A stretch of DNA of 8,053 nt from Anaerolineales bacterium (GTDB taxonomy: Bacteria > Chloroflexota > Anaerolineae > Anaerolineales > E44-bin32), in NCBI GenBank assembly GCA_030606845.1, contig JAUWFP010000087.1, forward strand, positions 1 through 8,053, in the 5' to 3' direction. The first letter of the stretch is position 1; the number at the start of each line of letters is the position of its first letter. The translations under genes and the position numbers were made by a program. Below the pieces are notes generated by a model. That model saw nothing but the letters and a program-made list of their open reading frames with translations, was not told where the DNA came from and made no database searches. Below are positions 6,373 to 8,053 of the stretch, piece after piece.

Positions 6373-8053
6373 TTAGTTTTGTTGGAATGGGTCCAGTTCT
6401 TGTTCGAGTTGGCGGCGGAATTGTTCGGTATAGAGCTTGTAGTAATGTCCTTTCGCTTCCAGCAATTCAGCGTGCGTGCCCATCTCAAGAATCTTACCGT
6501 TTTCGATCACAAGAATGCGGTCGGCGCGTTTGATGGTGGAGAGGCGATGAGCGATGATGAAGCTGGTTCTTTCATCCGTGAGTGCGGCCATGCCCTGCTG
6601 GATGAGTGCTTCAGTGAGTGTGTCGACAGAGCTAGTCGCTTCGTCCATGATGAAGATCTCAGGATTGGCGAGTAAGGCTCTGGCTAGGCTGATGAGCTGC
6701 TTTTGTCCAACAGACAGCAAGATGCCGCCTTCGCCGACTTCGGTATCGTAGCCTTTCTCCAACTTGGTAATAAAGTCGTGTGCGCCAGCGATTTCTGACG
6801 CATTCTGTATCTCCTCAGCACTGGCATCTAATCGCCCGTAGCGCAAGTTTTCACGAACAGTTCCAGAGAAGAGGTGAGGGGTTTGCAGCACCATGCCGAT
6901 GCGGGAGTGAATGGCGTGAAGAGAGAAATCTGTGTAATCCTGGCCGCCGATCGTGATTCTTCCTTTGCTAGGTTCGTAGAAACGGCTGACGAGATTTACG
7001 ATTGTGCTCTTACCGCCGCCCGTTGGACCAACAAGGGCGATGGTCTCCCCTCTGCGAACATTGAGGTTGAAATCCTCAAGGACGAGAGTTTCTTTTTCAT
7101 AGAAGAAATCAACGTCCTCGAAGGAGATATCCCCCTGGATACTACCGGGATCGAACGCGTCCGGTTTGTCTTGCACTTCTGGTGTAGAGTCGGTGAGTGA
7201 AAAGACGCGCTCGGCGGAAGCGATCGCGTGCTGCATTTCTGCGTAAACCCGGGCCAAGTCTTGAATCGGCCACATCATGAAGGTGATGTAGGAGATAAAC
7301 GCCTGTATACCTCCGATTGTGATTCCGGCTAGCGGCACTTGAAGGCCGCCGTACCAGGCGATCGCTCCGATGGCAAGCGCACTTACGAATTGAACAGTGG
7401 GAAGGAACAAAGCCGAGAGCCAGGCGGCGCGATAACTTGCGTTGTACATCTCGGTTGTGAGATCACTGAATTCGTCAAGACTCTTCACTTCACGGTTGAG
7501 CGCCTTGATCACGCGAACACCTGCAATTTGCTCATTGTAGGCGCCGGTTATCTTGGAGTTTATTTTGCGGACAAGACGAAATTGGAGAAGAATCTTTTTC
7601 TTGAACTGCGCTGCGATAATGATGAGGATGGGGATCATCATGAGGACGATCAAGGCCAATTGCCAATTGATTACTAACATGAAGTAGACTGCTGTACCGA
7701 TATTCAGCAATCCCCAGGTTACATCCAACAAGCCCCATGTGACCAGCTGCGCGATCCGCTCAGAATCCGATGTCACCCGTGACATAATCCATCCTACGGG
7801 TGTCCGATCGAAGTACGAGAGCGAGAGGTCCTGAAGGTGGTTGAATGTGTTCTTGCGGAGGTCGTATTGGACCCGCTCACCAAGTACCCCGGCAAGATAA
7901 ATGAACCCAAAAACGTTAACAACCTGCACGATGGTGAGCAAGGCATAGGTCCGAATGATCTGAAATAGTGCGACGCGATCACCAGCGAGGATGCCATCAT
8001 CGATGATCTGTTTACCGAGGAATGTGAAGTAGGCATCGAGAGCCGAAACGACC
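6373..8053 (-). CDS. ABC exporter subunit (type IV fold, fused membrane and ATPase domains), N-terminus cut by window edge
   Basis: Reading frame open for 559 codons from the right edge. It is the inner-membrane half of an MsbA/LmrA-like exporter. Residues 1 to about 270 are the membrane domain; the first helix lies outside the window. Visible are the strongly hydrophobic pair around 110-150, the coupling-region text YFDRTPVGWIMSRVTSDSER, and a hydrophobic stretch near 210-263. The ATPase domain shows an aromatic A-loop (Tyr318), Walker A GPTGGGKST (342-350), Q-loop Gln390 in VLQTPHLFSGTV, signature LSVGQKQL (446-453), Walker B IFIMDE (466-471) with catalytic Glu471, D-loop SSVD and H-loop His502. 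All catalytic residues are present. The signature's LSVGQ replaces the usual LSGGQ. The substrate cannot be read from sequence; lipid or drug export is usual for the family. A partner half-transporter may lie just beyond 8053. The C-terminus ends in a Gln/Glu-rich tail. Confidence 0.95.
   Translation of the reverse strand, partial: VVSALDAYFTFLGKQIIDDGILAGDRVALFQIIRTYALLTIVQVVNVFGFIYLAGVLGERVQYDLRKNTFNHLQDLSLSYFDRTPVGWIMSRVTSDSERIAQLVTWGLLDVTWGLLNIGTAVYFMLVINWQLALIVLMMIPILIIIAAQFKKKILLQFRLVRKINSKITGAYNEQIAGVRVIKALNREVKSLDEFSDLTTEMYNASYRAAWLSALFLPTVQFVSALAIGAIAWYGGLQVPLAGITIGGIQAFISYITFMMWPIQDLARVYAEMQHAIASAERVFSLTDSTPEVQDKPDAFDPGSIQGDISFEDVDFFYEKETLVLEDFNLNVRRGETIALVGPTGGGKSTIVNLVSRFYEPSKGRITIGGQDYTDFSLHAIHSRIGMVLQTPHLFSGTVRENLRYGRLDASAEEIQNASEIAGAHDFITKLEKGYDTEVGEGGILLSVGQKQLISLARALLANPEIFIMDEATSSVDTLTEALIQQGMAALTDERTSFIIAHRLSTIKRADRILVIENGKILEMGTHAELLEAKGHYYKLYTEQFRRQLEQELDPFQQN

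Overview
The window looks like a piece of an uncultured Chloroflexota genome, most likely Anaerolineae-like. This is inferred from family and context, because no taxonomic marker was searched. It has roughly 50% GC and compact gene packing. A membrane-anchored protein with a phage gp47/baseplate-J-like domain sits between alaS and ruvX, a protein type I associate with Chloroflexota and CPR genomes. The presence of mltG implies that the organism builds peptidoglycan.

Layout: positions 1-5781 hold a four-gene minus-strand operon transcribed in the order alaS, a gp47-like membrane protein, ruvX and mltG; mltG runs off the left edge. The alaS gene has a near-consensus promoter (TTGAAG-17-TATAAT) and a strong Shine-Dalgarno. 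Downstream junctions are very tight: a 24-nt gap, then a 4-nt GTGA overlap, then a 17-nt overlap. This indicates one transcript with translational coupling. The order recalls the Firmicutes alaS-ireB(yrzL)-ruvX(yrrK)-yrzB-mltG(yrrL) cluster, with the gp47-like protein in the ireB position. The operon combines tRNA charging with proofreading (AlaS), a RuvX/YqgF-type nuclease, a nascent-glycan-strand terminase (MltG) and a protein of unknown role that spans the membrane.

Positions 5782-5945 form a divergent promoter region. A single plus-strand tRNA-Asp(GTC) gene (5946-6019) follows, with its own sigma70-type promoter (TTGACC-18-TATACT) and an intrinsic terminator (6022-6053).

Positions 6054-6372, between the convergent tRNA and ABC genes, hold no credible gene. 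They contain a palindromic interspersed repeat (6150-6315) and a degenerate third half-copy (6339-6360).

Positions 6373-8053 hold a minus-strand ABC exporter subunit (fused membrane and ATPase domains) whose N-terminus lies beyond the right edge. Its LSVGQ signature hints that it could be one half of a heterodimeric exporter.

I found no CRISPR array, transposase, integrase or clear defence system. The most unusual items are the gp47-like membrane protein in this conserved operon and the palindromic repeat.
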